Positions 26,031 through 33,614 of a stretch of 44,120 nt of DNA are shown one piece after another. A program made the translations under genes and the position numbers. A model generated the notes under the pieces. It ran no database searches. It was not told where the DNA came from and worked only from the letters and a program-made list of their open reading frames with translations. The stretch's first letter is position 1; each line of letters begins with the position of its first letter. Source of the DNA: Pseudomonas asplenii (lineage in GTDB: Bacteria > Pseudomonadota > Gammaproteobacteria > Pseudomonadales > Pseudomonadaceae); the NCBI RefSeq assembly GCF_001293465.1, contig NZ_JSYZ01000012.1:1-44120 (forward strand), in the 5' to 3' direction.

Positions 26031-26729
26031 ATGGCTCGGTTTGCTCACTATTCCCTCAACACCCGTGGCCGGGATTTCGCCGTGGGCGACATTCATGGTC
26101 ATTTCAGCCGCTTGCAGGCCGCGCTGGACCAGATCGGGTTCAACCCCGAATGTGATCGGCTGTTCAGCGTCGGCGATCTGGTCGACCGCGGGCCCCAGAG
26201 CGAGTTGGCCCTGCAATGGCTGGAGCGCCCCTGGTTCGCCGCGGTCCAGGGCAACCACGAGGCGCTGGCGATCCAGCATGCCCAGGGCCTTTCGCTGGAC
26301 CAGGCGATGTACCGTGCCAGCGGTGGCGGCTGGTTTATCGACAGCAGCGCGCAAAGCCAGCGCCGGTTCGCCGCCGGTTTCGCCCGGCTGCCGATTGCAC
26401 TGGAGGTCGAGACCCGACTCGGGCCGGTGGGGATCGTGCACGCCGACTGCCCCTTTGCGAGCTGGGGTGAACTGCGGGACTACCTGTCGGGTGATACTCA
26501 GGCGCAGATCGCGGTAGAGGAGGTCTGCCAGTGGTCGCGCAGCCGTGTGAGGAACCATGACACCACTGGTATCCGGGAGGTCAGGGCCGTGCTGGTCGGG
26601 CACACCACGCAGCGCCAGCCCACCGTGCTGGGCAATGTCTATCACATCGACACGGGCGGCTGGAGCAACGGGTGTTTCACGCTGGTGGAACTCGACGGGC
26701 TGGGCTTCGTCAGGCCTGACGCCAACTGA
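26031..26729 (+). CDS. Metallophosphoesterase / Ser-Thr protein phosphatase, PPP family
   Basis: This 232-residue protein has all PPP metal-binding motifs: GDIHGHF (near 18-24), GDLVDRG (near 46-52), GNHE (near 77-80) and a later GHT. The length and motif spacing resemble the PrpA/PrpB and lambda phosphatases. It probably removes phosphate from proteins or small phosphoesters in the cytoplasm. The ATG at 26031 has AGGA eight bases upstream; the frame is also open from GTG 26007. Its last 20 bases overlap the convergent 74-residue gene. The partner kinase is not in the window. Confidence 0.88.
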   Translation: MARFAHYSLNTRGRDFAVGDIHGHFSRLQAALDQIGFNPECDRLFSVGDLVDRGPQSELALQWLERPWFAAVQGNHEALAIQHAQGLSLDQAMYRASGGGWFIDSSAQSQRRFAAGFARLPIALEVETRLGPVGIVHADCPFASWGELRDYLSGDTQAQIAVEEVCQWSRSRVRNHDTTGIREVRAVLVGHTTQRQPTVLGNVYHIDTGGWSNGCFTLVELDGLGFVRPDAN

Positions 26730-26934
26730 CCGCTTCGATACCGAACTTCTCGGCCACCGGCTTGCTGGTCTTTTTCACCCGTTCTCGGCCGAACCTGCCG
26801 ATTCGGCCGACGCCGGCGTCGCAACTGGCCCAGTGCCAGGCCTCGGCGTTGTCCATGCGTTCGCAGCGGATGATGAAGGACTTGGGGGTACCGTGAAGGG
26901 TGTAATCGATAACGTACAGCTTTGCCGTGCTCAT
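26710..26934 (-). CDS. Small conserved-looking protein of unknown function
   Basis: This 74-residue protein begins MSTAKLYVIDYTLHGTPKSF and ends in a short basic region. It is Trp-rich, soluble-looking and has no signal peptide. I believe similar short proteins are widespread in Pseudomonas as a domain of unknown function, but cannot confirm the number. A strong GGGAGGAG ribosome site lies about ten bases before the ATG, which favours a real gene. Its 3' end overlaps the phosphatase gene tail to tail by 20 bp. Confidence 0.75.
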   Translation of the reverse strand: MSTAKLYVIDYTLHGTPKSFIIRCERMDNAEAWHWASCDAGVGRIGRFGRERVKKTSKPVAEKFGIEAVSWRQA

Positions 26935-27110
26935 GGATGTGGAACTCCTCCCTGTTGTCTTGGGAGTGATCCCCCGGTACCGGAAAAATTCCGTCGATCA
27001 GCCCGGCGGTCCGTTGTGGCAAATAACTCGGAACAGTCCTTCAGAAAAAATCCCGATAGCCGATGGCAAGGACAGATAGCCGTATTTCCCTTTTGCCATC
27101 GGTGCGCACC

Positions 27111-28427
27111 ATGTTCAACAAACGCTTGAAGCAGGAGCTGTCGGCTCTTCGCGAGGAATTGTCCAGTCTCCATCAGGTCAGGGAAAGTCTTGAACAGGAA
27201 ATGCTCGTGCTCACACTGGACGCCGATGGCCGCATCCAGTCCGTCAACAGCAACTTCATCACGGAAATGCTCTACCAGAGCAGCGCCCTGGTCGGTCGTC
27301 ATATTGAGGACTTCGTGCCGACGTACCTGAAAAGCTCGGATTTTCACCAGCGCTTCAAAAACGCGCTGACCCGCGCCGAACATTTCAGCGGGGCAATACG
27401 CCTGCTGCGCGGCAATGGCCAGGAAGCCTGGCTGCGCTCGATCTTGCAGCCGATCCGTGGCTCCGATGGCCGAGTGCGGAGTTTCTCGATCTTTTCCAAC
27501 GACCTGACCCGCACCATCGAAGGTTCTCGTGAGCACGAGAACCTGATCGGCGCCTTGCTGCGTTCCACGGCGGTGATCGAATTCAACCTGGCCGGTGAGG
27601 TCCTGACCGCCAATGATCGGTTCCTCAATGGCATGGGCTATAGCCTGGCGCAGATCAAGGGCAAGCATCATGGCATCTTCTGCGAACCGGGGGAGGTCAA
27701 CAGCCCCGAGTACCAGGCGTTCTGGCAGCGCCTGAATGCCGGTGAGTTCATCGCTGGCCGTTTCAAGCGCGTGGACAGTCATGGCCGGGTGGTCTGGCTG
27801 GAGGCGTCCTACAACCCGGTGCTCGACTCCAACGAGCGGCTGTACAAGGTGGTGAAGTTCGCCACCATCATCACTGACCAGGTGAACCAGGAGCAGGCGG
27901 TGGCCGAGGCGGCGAATATCGCCTACAGCACTTCGTTGCAGACCGACGCCAGTGCCCAGCGCGGCACCACCGTGGTGACCCAGGCGGTCGACGTGATGCG
28001 TGATCTGGCGCAGCACATGCAACATGCCGGCGAGGGGATCGAGGCGCTTAACGCCCAGTCCCAGGTGATCGGCACCATCGTCAAGACCATCAGCGGCATT
28101 GCCGAACAGACCAACCTGCTGGCGCTGAACGCCGCCATCGAGGCCGCGCGGGCGGGTGAACAGGGGCGCGGGTTCGCGGTGGTGGCCGATGAGGTTCGCC
28201 AGTTGGCTTCGCGAACCAGCCAGGCGACCGACGAGATCGTCACCGTGGTGCGCCAGAACCAGGACATGGCCCGTGATGCGGTGTCGCTGATGAACAGCGG
28301 CAAGACCCAGGCCGAGGAGGGCCTGGCGTTGGCGGCCGAGGCCGGCACGGTGATCGTCGAGATCCAGGACGGCGCCCAGCGGGTGGTCAGCGCAGTCGGG
28401 CAGTTCGCCAACCAGCTGGGCACCTGA
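27111..28427 (+). CDS. Soluble PAS-PAS methyl-accepting chemotaxis protein (BdlA/Aer-like)
   Basis: This 438-residue receptor has a short coiled coil (1-30), two PAS domains (about 31-135 and 150-255), and a short signalling domain whose hairpin tip is EQTNLLALNAAIEAARAGEQ (332-351). No transmembrane segment is visible. This is the layout of BdlA, a cytoplasmic receptor that senses redox or cyclic-di-GMP-linked cues and affects biofilm dispersal. The start MFNKRLKQEL at 27111 is chosen because related receptors begin this way; an upstream ATG (27063) would add 16 residues. It would act through CheA and CheW encoded elsewhere. The ligand or cofactor is not predictable. Confidence 0.86.
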   Translation: MFNKRLKQELSALREELSSLHQVRESLEQEMLVLTLDADGRIQSVNSNFITEMLYQSSALVGRHIEDFVPTYLKSSDFHQRFKNALTRAEHFSGAIRLLRGNGQEAWLRSILQPIRGSDGRVRSFSIFSNDLTRTIEGSREHENLIGALLRSTAVIEFNLAGEVLTANDRFLNGMGYSLAQIKGKHHGIFCEPGEVNSPEYQAFWQRLNAGEFIAGRFKRVDSHGRVVWLEASYNPVLDSNERLYKVVKFATIITDQVNQEQAVAEAANIAYSTSLQTDASAQRGTTVVTQAVDVMRDLAQHMQHAGEGIEALNAQSQVIGTIVKTISGIAEQTNLLALNAAIEAARAGEQGRGFAVVADEVRQLASRTSQATDEIVTVVRQNQDMARDAVSLMNSGKTQAEEGLALAAEAGTVIVEIQDGAQRVVSAVGQFANQLGT

Positions 28428-28450
28428 TGCGGGGCCCGGTCAACGGCGAT

Positions 28451-28476
28451 GGGCGGACGGTCGACTCCCGTCCGCC
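28451..28476. terminator. GC hairpin between the convergent chemoreceptor and RidA genes
   Basis: A nine-base-pair perfect stem (28452-28460 with 28468-28476) has a seven-base loop and lies between the two stop codons. It has no T tract on either side, so it may be a weak or Rho-assisted terminator. Confidence 0.4.
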
Positions 28477-28487
28477 GCCTGCGACTT

Positions 28488-28970
28488 CTAGGGCTTGAGT
28501 GCCACGACCATATCGATCTCGACCGAGGCATTCTTCGGCAACTGGAACACCCCGACCGAGGTCCGGGTGTGCACGCCAGCTTCGCCGAAGACGGTATAGA
28601 GCACTTCCGAAGCGCCGTCGGCGACTTCGCTCTGCTGGGTGAAGTCCTCGGCGCTCTGGACGAAGACGCTGATCCGCAGGATCTTGCGGATCCGTTCCAG
28701 GTCGCCGTCGAGCATCTGCCGCAGAATCGCCAGGGCCCGCATGGTGCTGATCCGGGCACCGTGCCGGGCCTGCTCCAGGGTGGTCTGCGCGCCGACACGA
28801 CCGGTCACCATCACCGTGTTGTCGACCCGCGGAATCTGCCCGCTGACATAAATCTCGAGATCGTTCTGCACCGCCGGCACGTAATTGCCGCCAATCTTCA
28901 TTTCACCTTCGAAGCTGTAGCCGAGCTGATCGGCGACCTGGGCGAAGCGTTCGTTTCTGGATTGCGGCAT
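28488..28970 (-). CDS. RidA/YjgF-family protein
   Basis: This 160-residue protein belongs to the RidA family of imine/enamine deaminases. Recognisable parts are LEIYVSGQIP, GRVGAQTTLEQA and the LGDLERIRKILRISVFV-like central region. Family enzymes hydrolyse reactive 2-aminoacrylate-type intermediates; several subgroups have other, unknown activities. The Arg needed in true RidA is not clearly in its usual place near the C terminus, so this may be a paralogous subgroup. The start at 28970 has AGGAAG about eight bases upstream. It diverges from the DyP peroxidase gene across a 177-bp gap. Confidence 0.85.
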   Translation of the reverse strand: MPQSRNERFAQVADQLGYSFEGEMKIGGNYVPAVQNDLEIYVSGQIPRVDNTVMVTGRVGAQTTLEQARHGARISTMRALAILRQMLDGDLERIRKILRISVFVQSAEDFTQQSEVADGASEVLYTVFGEAGVHTRTSVGVFQLPKNASVEIDMVVALKP

Positions 28971-29147
28971 CGTTATCTTCCTGATGATGGTGAGTGTCGT
29001 GGGGGGTGCCCAGCCTGGCTCGGCCGGGTCCGACATGCAGCAGATCATACGGCTCTCAGGCGCAACAATCACGATCAAGTCAGCGCTTGCACGCAAGCGC
29101 GGCCGCTGCAACACAGGTAAACTTGCGCCTTTCACAAAGGAGTTCCC

Positions 29148-30035
29148 ATGAGCCACTACCAGCCCGGCATCCTCGCCAAGCCTGTACCCCCGCAGGCACG
29201 CCATCTGTTTTTCGCCCTGGAGTCCGCCGAGGCCTTGCCGGCTGCGCTCGACAACCTGGCCCGGCTGGTGGATGGGAAAAACGCCGTGGTCGGTTTTGGC
29301 GAGTCGCTGGTGCAGGTGCTGGGGGCTCGGATCGAGGGGTTGCGCACGTTCCCGGTGATCAGTGGCCCGGGTGTGGACAACCCTTCGACCCAGCAGGCGC
29401 TGTGGTGCTGGCTGCATGGCGAGGACCGCGGCGAACTGTTGCACCGCAGCCGCGAGCTGGAGCTGGCACTGGCGCCGGCATTGAAGCAGGTACAGATGAC
29501 CGAGGCCTTCCGCCACAAGACCGGCCACGACCTGACCGGCTATGAGGACGGTACCGAGAACCCGGTGGACGAAGCCGCCGTCGAGGCGGGGATCGCCGCG
29601 GGCGATGTGCCCGGCCTGCACGGTGGCAGTTTTGTCGCGATCCAGCAGTGGCAGCATGACCTGGAGCGGTTTGCCGCCATGCCGTCCCATGAGCAGGACA
29701 ACATCATGGGCCGCCGCAAGAGCGACAACGAGGAACTGGAGGACGCGCCGGAGTCGGCCCACGTCAAGCGAACCGCCCAGGAAAGCTTCGCCCCCGAAGC
29801 GTTCGTCGTGCGCCGTTCCATGCCCTGGGCGAACGAGCAGGGCGCCGGCCTGATGTTCGTCGCCTTCGGACGTACCCTGGATGCCTTCGAGGCTCAACTG
29901 CGGCGCATGAGCGGGCTGGATGACGGGATCACCGACGGCCTCTACCGCTTCAGTCGGCCGATCACGGGCGGCTACTACTGGTGCCCGCCGCTGAAGGATG
30001 GCCACCTTGACCTGAGCGTACTACTGGCCGGTTAA
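29148..30035 (+). CDS. Dye-decolorizing (DyP-type) heme peroxidase, YfeX-like
   Basis: This 295-residue protein has the DyP motif GYEDG (131-135) with catalytic Asp134, the proximal heme ligand His205 in SAHVKR, and a distal Arg in VVRRSMPW (about 223). The length fits the compact YfeX-like class. It uses hydrogen peroxide to oxidise dyes, phenols or porphyrinogens; the physiological substrate is unknown. There is no Tat or Sec signal, so it is cytoplasmic. AAGGAG lies six bases before the ATG. It ends at a strong terminator at 30058-30095. The RidA-like gene diverges from it. Confidence 0.92.
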   Translation: MSHYQPGILAKPVPPQARHLFFALESAEALPAALDNLARLVDGKNAVVGFGESLVQVLGARIEGLRTFPVISGPGVDNPSTQQALWCWLHGEDRGELLHRSRELELALAPALKQVQMTEAFRHKTGHDLTGYEDGTENPVDEAAVEAGIAAGDVPGLHGGSFVAIQQWQHDLERFAAMPSHEQDNIMGRRKSDNEELEDAPESAHVKRTAQESFAPEAFVVRRSMPWANEQGAGLMFVAFGRTLDAFEAQLRRMSGLDDGITDGLYRFSRPITGGYYWCPPLKDGHLDLSVLLAG

Positions 30036-30057
30036 GCCGAGTCGTTCGCATTTGTGT

Positions 30058-30095
30058 AAAAAAACGCCGGGTGCCGCGCACCTGGCGTTTTTTTT
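30058..30095. terminator. Rho-independent terminator after the DyP peroxidase gene
   Basis: A 17-bp stem (30058-30074 and 30078-30094, one G-T mismatch) encloses a three-base loop and ends in eight T residues, with seven A residues at the 5' side. It could work in both directions. Confidence 0.92.
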
Positions 30096-30281
30096 CGGCC
30101 TGGGAACTAGACTTGCAGTGTAGCTTGCTCGCAGTTGAGCCCGGTCGGCGATGCCTTCGCACTCTTGGCCCGCCCGCCGGCTGCGAGCCTGGCCCCTGGC
30201 GGAGGCGGCGGTGTTTGCTGGCGTCATCCGCCAGCGTGCAAGGGTGCGACTCAGGCCCTGTCAGGGCTGGGAGTTTTTCTC

Positions 30282-30740
30282 ATGTTACCCCTACGTTCCC
30301 CCTTGTTCGTGGCGCTGGCCGTTGGGCTGCTGACCACGGGCGTCCTCCGGCTGCAGGCTGCACCTGCCGACAGTGAACCGATCAACATGGCAGTGGTGCA
30401 ACTGGCGCCACAGCAACAGAATGGCGTGGAGTACCTCAGCGGCGGTATCGGCGAGGATGAGCTGAAGGCACTGGCCCAGACCCGCGGCTACACCCTGCAC
30501 ATCGTTTCTTCCTCGGGGCCGCAGGACAAGTACCTGGCCGATGTGAACATCTCGATCAACAAGGCCGGTGGCGAGTCGGTGCTGAGCCTGATCCAGGTCG
30601 GTCCGCTGGTCTACGTGAAGCTACCGGTGGGGCACTATCAGGTCGTCGCCAGCCACGACGGGCATCAAAGCCGGCAGGATGTCGTCATCGATGGCAAGGG
30701 CCCCCAGACGCTGAACGTGCACTGGAAGGACGCCTATTGA
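30282..30740 (+). CDS. Small exported protein with a carboxypeptidase-regulatory-like domain
   Basis: This 152-residue protein starts with a Sec signal peptide (MLPLRSPLFVALAVGLLTTG, cleavage near LQAAPA). The mature part has a beta-rich C-terminal region with LPVGHYQVVASHDGH, typical of small carboxypeptidase-regulatory-like or PEGA-like modules that bind surfaces or ligands. I do not recognise a named family. The ATG at 30282 has GGGAG about nine bases upstream; the longer open frame from 30135 lacks a signal peptide. It stands alone, 246 bp after the DyP gene, in the same orientation. Confidence 0.75.
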   Translation: MLPLRSPLFVALAVGLLTTGVLRLQAAPADSEPINMAVVQLAPQQQNGVEYLSGGIGEDELKALAQTRGYTLHIVSSSGPQDKYLADVNISINKAGGESVLSLIQVGPLVYVKLPVGHYQVVASHDGHQSRQDVVIDGKGPQTLNVHWKDAY

Positions 30741-30958
30741 GTGGGCGCCGCTCGCCGGCCGACTCAGGTTCGACTGATCCAGGCGTGCTGGAAGGTCTTC
30801 CTCGGGTCGGCTGTTCGTCGCAGGAAAACTCCGCTGACGAGCAATAGCCCGGAACATACCCGGATTGTCGATTTTGGGGATGCACAATCGACGTCTTGCG
30901 CATAGGCTGCGTACACCGGGGCCAGGGGTCCCGCAACCTATTCTGGAAACGAGGCGGG

Positions 30959-32056
30959 ATGATGGGCAAGTTGCGAGTCGGGATCATTTTCGGTGGGCTG
31001 GGCGCGGAGCACGAGGTGTCGTTGCAATCGGCCAAAAACGTGGTCGATGCGTTGGACCGCGAGCGCTTCGAGCCGGTGCTGATCGGTATCGACAAGCAGG
31101 GACGCTGGCACCTCAATGACAGCTCCAACTTCCTGCTCAACGCCGAGAACCCGGCACTGATCGCGCTGAACCAGTCCAATCGCGAACTGGCCGTGGTGCC
31201 GGGCAAGGTCGGCCGGCAACTGGTCGAGGCCGGCAGCCAGGCCCTGCTGGACCAGGTCGACGTGATTTTCCCGATCGTCCACGGCACCCTCGGCGAAGAC
31301 GGCTGCCTGCAGGGGTTGCTGCGCATGGCCGACCTGCCGTTCGTCGGCTCCGATGTGCTCGGCTCGGCGGTGTGCATGGACAAGGACATCAGCAAGCGCC
31401 TGCTGCGCGATGCCGGCCTGGCCGTGACCCCGTTCATCACCGTCAACCGCGCCACGGCTGCGCGGCTGGACTTCGATCAGGCCCGGGCCAAGCTCGGCCT
31501 GCCGCTGTTCATCAAGCCGGCGAACCAGGGCTCGTCGGTGGGGGTGAGCAAGGTCGAGGACGCCGGGCAATTCCAGGCGGCCATGGCGCTGGCCCTGGGG
31601 TTCGACGAGAAGGTACTGGTGGAGTCGGCGGTCAGCGGCCGGGAAATCGAATGCGCGATCCTCGGCAACGACCAGCCGATTGCCAGTGGCTGTGGTGAGA
31701 TCGTCGTGCGCAGCGGTTTCTATTCCTACGACAGCAAGTACATCGATGCCCAGGCCGCCGAGGTGGTGGTACCGGCGGCCATCAGCGAGCAGGCCAGCGA
31801 GCGCATCCGCAGCGTGGCGCTCGAAGCGTTCCAGGTGCTCGGTTGCTCGGGGCTTGCCCGTGTCGATGTGTTCCTGACCGACAGCGGTGAAGTGCTGATC
31901 AACGAGATCAATTCGCTGCCGGGCTTCACCCGCATCAGCATGTACCCCAAGCTGTGGCAGGCGGCGGGGATGACCTACAGCGAGCTGGTCAGTCGCCTGA
32001 TCGAACTGGCGCTGGAGCGGCACGAAGCACGGCGTGGATTGAAGAACAGCCGTTGA
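30959..32056 (+). CDS. ddlA: D-alanine--D-alanine ligase, DdlA type
   Basis: This ATP-grasp ligase of 365 residues joins two D-Ala for peptidoglycan. It aligns along its length with E. coli DdlA. Recognisable parts are KLRVGIIFGG, GSDVLGSAVCMDKD, FIKPANQGSSVGVSKV, FYSYDSKY and the metal-binding end VLINEINSLPGFTRISMYPK. The Tyr in the SYDSKY loop favours D-Ala as acceptor rather than D-lactate. The N-terminal loop reads GGLGAEHEVS where DdlA has KS before AEHEVS, so one Ser there is Gly. Two adjacent ATG codons (30959, 30962) are both served by GAGG. It is separate from the mur/fts cluster, where a second Ddl usually lies. A GNAT gene follows after 86 bp. Confidence 0.93.
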   Translation: MMGKLRVGIIFGGLGAEHEVSLQSAKNVVDALDRERFEPVLIGIDKQGRWHLNDSSNFLLNAENPALIALNQSNRELAVVPGKVGRQLVEAGSQALLDQVDVIFPIVHGTLGEDGCLQGLLRMADLPFVGSDVLGSAVCMDKDISKRLLRDAGLAVTPFITVNRATAARLDFDQARAKLGLPLFIKPANQGSSVGVSKVEDAGQFQAAMALALGFDEKVLVESAVSGREIECAILGNDQPIASGCGEIVVRSGFYSYDSKYIDAQAAEVVVPAAISEQASERIRSVALEAFQVLGCSGLARVDVFLTDSGEVLINEINSLPGFTRISMYPKLWQAAGMTYSELVSRLIELALERHEARRGLKNSR

Positions 32057-32142
32057 GGTCGGGGCACGACGTTACCTGGGTACGGGGTGCCGCTAGCGTA
32101 CGGGGGCAACCCGGTTGCCATAGCCATTGTCAGGAGGACAGC

Positions 32143-32649
32143 ATGTCGTTGAGTCACCGTCCGGTCGAGGCGCGGGATCTGCCCGTGATCTGTGGTTTTG
32201 CCCAAGGCGAGGAGGAACTGTTCTTCTTCTTTCCCAAGGCCCGTTACCCGCTGACCGTCGAGCAACTGCAGGGCTCGGTCGACCAGCGTTCGGACTCGAC
32301 CGTGGTCGAGCTGGACGGCGAGGTGGTGGGCTTCGCCAACTTCTATCAGTGGGAGCAGGGCGGCACCTGCTCCATCGGCAACGTGGTCATTGCCCCGCAT
32401 GTCCGTGGGCGTGGGGTGGGCGAGTACCTGGTCCGGCTGATGATCCGGATTGCCCGGGAGCGTCACCAGGCCAGCGAAGTGCGCCTGTCCTGCTTCAACC
32501 GGAACCTGGCGGGCTTGTTGTTCTATCCGAAGCTGGGCTTCGTGCCCTATGGCATCGAGGAACGACAGGACTTCAAGGGGCGGAGGGTGGCGCTGATCCA
32601 GTTACGTTGGGCTGGTGAGCAATCAACTGGCGCCATTCAGACCAGGTGA
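32143..32649 (+). CDS. GNAT-family N-acetyltransferase
   Basis: This 168-residue protein is one GNAT domain, with the acetyl-CoA loop VIAPHVRGRGVGEYLVRLM (about 83-101) and a later FYPKLGF segment. A strong AGGAGGACAGC ribosome site precedes the ATG at 32143. The unusual run of Phe residues (EELFFFFPK, near 25-33) is part of the substrate side. The acceptor cannot be predicted. It follows ddlA in the same direction and could be cotranscribed. Confidence 0.88.
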   Translation: MSLSHRPVEARDLPVICGFAQGEEELFFFFPKARYPLTVEQLQGSVDQRSDSTVVELDGEVVGFANFYQWEQGGTCSIGNVVIAPHVRGRGVGEYLVRLMIRIARERHQASEVRLSCFNRNLAGLLFYPKLGFVPYGIEERQDFKGRRVALIQLRWAGEQSTGAIQTR

Positions 32650-32797
32650 AGCAGGTAATCTCGCCATTCCCGGCTGTTCGAGCATTTCTGTGCAGTTTTT
32701 CAGGCAGGTGTGGGTATCTTGGCAATCGCCTGTCTTCGCCTTGGGATAGCATGGGTTCTATCGAATGGGCCTGGAAGGCATGGGCGAGAGGCGAGGC

Positions 32798-33529
32798 ATG
32801 CAGACCCTGATCAGCGATTACCAGCACGGTGAGGTGGTGGGCAGCCACTGTCACAACGAGGCGCAACTGGTCTATGCGACCCGGGGCGTGATGTATGTGT
32901 GCACCGAGCAGGGCAGTTGGGCCATTCCCACCGGTCATGCGCTGTGGGTGCCGGGCGGCGTTGCCCATGAGATTCGCATGAGTGGCGAGGTGCGCATGCG
33001 CACCTTGTTGATCGACCCGGCGCTGCACCCAGTGGCGGTGCTCCAGTGCCAGGTGATCCAGGTGTCGCACCTGCTGCGTGAATTGATCCTCGCTTCGGCG
33101 CAGGGCGGCAGCGAGGAACGACGCTATCATCTCGGGGCACTGATCCTGCTGGAGCTGCAGGCTGCCCGACAGGTCGACCTGTACATTCCGGCGCCCCGCG
33201 ATGCCCGTCTGCGTACCTTGTGTACCCGCTTCATCGACCAGCCCGCGCAGGAGTGGACGCTGGAGCAGTGCGGTGCACAGTTGAACATGAGCTCGCGAAC
33301 CTTCGCCCGGCTGTTCCAGCGCGAACTGGCGATGTCCTTCGGCGAGTGGCGCACCCGTGCGCGGCTGGTGCTCAGCCAGCAGAGCCTGGCCCAGGGTACG
33401 TCGATCCTCGACGTGGCGCTCGAGTACGGTTATCAGAGCGCCAGCGCCTTTGCCGCGGTTTTCAAGCGCGAACTGGGACACACGCCGCGGCAGTACCGCA
33501 TGAACGAGCCGACAGGTTGTCCCGTTTGA
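32798..33529 (+). CDS. AraC-family transcriptional regulator
   Basis: This 243-residue regulator has an N-terminal cupin-like sensor (HCHNEAQLVYA, near 17-27) and a C-terminal pair of helix-turn-helix motifs (about 155-235; FARLFQRELAMSFGEWR and YGYQSASAFAAVFKRELGHTP). The layout resembles the NimR-like AraC subgroup that controls drug efflux genes. The ATG at 32798 follows AGAGG and GAGG sites; an alternative ATG at 32765 would add 11 residues. It lies 85 bp upstream of a three-gene efflux operon in the same direction, so it is the probable local regulator. Effector unknown. Confidence 0.87.
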   Translation: MQTLISDYQHGEVVGSHCHNEAQLVYATRGVMYVCTEQGSWAIPTGHALWVPGGVAHEIRMSGEVRMRTLLIDPALHPVAVLQCQVIQVSHLLRELILASAQGGSEERRYHLGALILLELQAARQVDLYIPAPRDARLRTLCTRFIDQPAQEWTLEQCGAQLNMSSRTFARLFQRELAMSFGEWRTRARLVLSQQSLAQGTSILDVALEYGYQSASAFAAVFKRELGHTPRQYRMNEPTGCPV

Positions 33530-33614
33530 TGCTGCGGTTGTCCCGATCACGGGAGAACCGTCCCTAGGCCGCCACCTACTCTGGGATTCACGATCCTGAC
33601 TGTGAATTCCGTCG

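Noticed and set aside
27041..27066. Sigma-28-like promoter before the PAS-PAS chemoreceptor
   Set aside because: GCCGATGG is only a partial -10, TCAGAAAA a poor -35, and the spacer is 10, not 11.
28971..30005. Extension of the RidA-like frame through the DyP region on the minus strand
   Set aside because: The start at 28970 has a ribosome site and gives the normal family length; the extension is antisense to the DyP peroxidase.
30867..30892. Inverted repeat GTCGATT/AATCGAC upstream of ddlA
   Set aside because: Seven-base arms with a 12-base spacer are too short to call an operator without conservation data.
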